This document shows positions 9,749 to 10,507 of a stretch of DNA of 10,507 nt, piece after piece. The notes under the pieces are model-generated. The model worked only from the letters and a program-made list of their open reading frames with translations, did no database searches and had not been told where the DNA came from. The DNA comes from Saccoglossus kowalevskii. Its lineage: Eukaryota; Hemichordata; Enteropneusta; Harrimaniidae. The first letter of the stretch is position 1. Each line of letters opens with the position of its first letter. The position numbers were made by a program, and so were the translations under genes. The stretch is taken from assembly GCF_000003605.2 (NCBI RefSeq), contig NW_003116891.1:1-10507 (forward strand), in the 5' to 3' direction.

Positions 9749-10380
9749 TATCCATGCCAAAATTAACGTTCATAATATGGCGCTGTATCCATGTCAAAAT
9801 TAACGTCCATTATATGGCGCGGTATCTATGCCAAAATTAACATCCATAATATGGGGTGGTATCCATACCAAAATCAAAGTCCATAATATGGCGCGTTGTC
9901 CATGCCAAAATTAACGTCCATAATATGGCGCGGTATCCATGCCAAAATTAACGTCCATAATATGGCGCAGTATCCATGCCAAAATTAACGCCCATAATAT
10001 GGCGCAGTATCCATGCCAAAATTAACCTCCATAATATGGCGCGGTATCTATGCCAAATTAACGTCCATAATTTGGCGCGGTATCCATGCCAAAATTAACG
10101 TTCATAATATGGCGCGGTATCCATGTCAAAATTAACGTCCATTATATGGCGCGGTATCTATGCCAAAATTAACATCCATAATATGGGGTGGTATCCATGC
10201 CAAAATCAAAGTCCATAATATGGCGCGTTGTCCATGCCAAAATTAACGTCCATAATATGGCGCGGTATCCATGCCAAAATTAACGTCCATAATATGGCGC
10301 AGTATCCATGCCAAAATTAACGCCCATAATATGGCGCAGTATCCATGCCAAAATTAACCTCCATAATATGGCGTGGTATC
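9749..10380 (+). repeat. Nine-monomer tandem duplication in HOR6
   Basis: Third instance of the 332-bp duplication, with TATGGGG markers at 9850 and 10182 and the same bridge monomers. It lies 1404 bp after the HOR5 instance. The first GCGCGG after AACGTTCAT has become GCGCTG here (near 9780), a private change. Confidence 0.85.
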
Positions 10381-10454
10381 CGTGCCAAAATTAACGTCCA
10401 TAATATGGCGTGGTATCCATGCCAAAATTAACTTCCATAATATGGCGCAGTATC

Positions 10455-10466
10455 CATGAACGAAAA
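10455..10466 (+). repeat. Monomer with an aberrant CATGAACGAAAA segment
   Basis: The usual CATGCCAAAA reads CATGAACGAAAA, a two-base lengthening with local sequence change, giving a 39-bp monomer. I saw no other monomer with this form. It may be a private mutation or a consensus error close to the right edge of the window. Confidence 0.7.
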
Positions 10467-10507
10467 TTAACGTCCATAATATGGTGCGGTATCTATGCCA
10501 AATTAAC

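Larger units (their letters stand above)
1..10507. repeat. 37-bp monomer satellite array with higher-order structure
   Basis: About 284 head-to-tail monomers fill the window with no interruption by unrelated sequence and no inversion. The period is directly countable: successive CCATAATATGG blocks start at 251 and 288, or 7112 and 7149, exactly 37 bp apart. Each monomer has four blocks in order: CCATAATATGG, a CpG-rich GCGCGG core that shares the GG of the first block, TATCCATGCC, and AAAATTAACGT. Rare monomers are 36 bp (AAA instead of AAAA). No gene, RNA gene, transposon or terminator was found. Because 37 is not a multiple of 3 and the monomer carries TAA, frames close within about three monomers, so the array is essentially non-coding. 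The likely setting is eukaryotic heterochromatin; species and locus cannot be told from the sequence. Confidence 0.98.
9290..10507 (+). repeat. Right-truncated higher-order repeat copy HOR6
   Basis: Starts at the GCGCGATATACTT monomer (TATACT at 9306) and follows HOR5 at offset 1404 with TTTGGGG (9518) and TATGGGG (9850, 10182). Beyond the duplicated block it resumes the HOR4-type order, with ACTTCC and then GGTGCGGTATCTATGCC at the window edge, equal to HOR4 near 7295-7360. It therefore does not appear to carry the HOR5 deletion. The copy continues past 10507. Confidence 0.87.

Noticed and set aside
1-10507. CRISPR array, because the repeat length of 37 bp is typical of CRISPR repeats
   Set aside because: Monomers abut with no unique spacers between them, and they diverge from one another in a way CRISPR repeats do not.
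1-10507. Iteron-type replication origin
   Set aside because: Hundreds of direct repeats over more than 10 kb with no initiator gene and no unique flank are far outside iteron clusters, which usually hold a handful of copies.
1-10507. Known centromeric or telomeric repeat
   Set aside because: The monomer is not a telomere motif, is much shorter than the 171-bp alpha satellite, and I saw no CENP-B box. A centromeric role remains possible but is not shown.
1-10507. Repeat-induced point mutation as in filamentous fungi
   Set aside because: TATCCAT to TATCTAT is a CpA-to-TpA change, but most CpA sites are intact and the stronger signal is at CpG, so methylation decay fits better.

Overview
The whole window is a single tandem-repeat (satellite) array. 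It runs edge to edge, so neither end of the array is seen. The basic unit is a 37-bp monomer (about 16 of 37 positions G/C), present roughly 284 times head to tail, always in the same orientation. I see no protein-coding gene, rRNA, tRNA, transposon or unique sequence. Every stretch of every line can be read as a monomer, a 36-bp variant of it, or a monomer carrying small indels. The few short ORFs, on either strand, are by-products of the repeat.

Above the monomer level there is a clear higher-order repeat (HOR). Rare diagnostic monomers recur in the same order at long, regular spacings. The TTTGGGG variant starts at 923, 2251, 4979, 6380, 8114 and 9518 (spacings 1328, 2728, 1401, 1734, 1404). 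The TATACTT variant that follows GCGCGA starts at 563, 1891, 4693, 6168, 7902 and 9306. The layout is: a left-truncated copy (1-546), HOR1 (547-1874), HOR2 (1875 to about 3100), an irregular block (about 3101-4158), a segment copied from the start of the window (4131-4764), HOR3 (4677-6151), HOR4 (6152-7885), HOR5 (7886-9289) and a right-truncated HOR6 (9290-10507). Copies differ by whole monomers: steps of 2 or 4 monomers, a 9-monomer tandem duplication (332 bp) shared by HOR4-6, and a 9-monomer (330 bp) deletion in HOR5. This is the pattern expected from unequal crossing-over or slippage in register with the monomer.

Most monomer-to-monomer variation lies at CpG sites and is C-to-T or G-to-A, as expected for methylated, silenced DNA. 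This suggests a eukaryotic heterochromatic satellite (pericentromeric, subtelomeric or knob-like) from a genome with cytosine methylation. I cannot name the species or the chromosomal position from the sequence. One 142-bp patch (3425-3566) holds ten single-base indels and is either badly sequenced or locally degenerate. I found no evidence of an undescribed gene system. The interest lies in the satellite's layered architecture and its recombination history.
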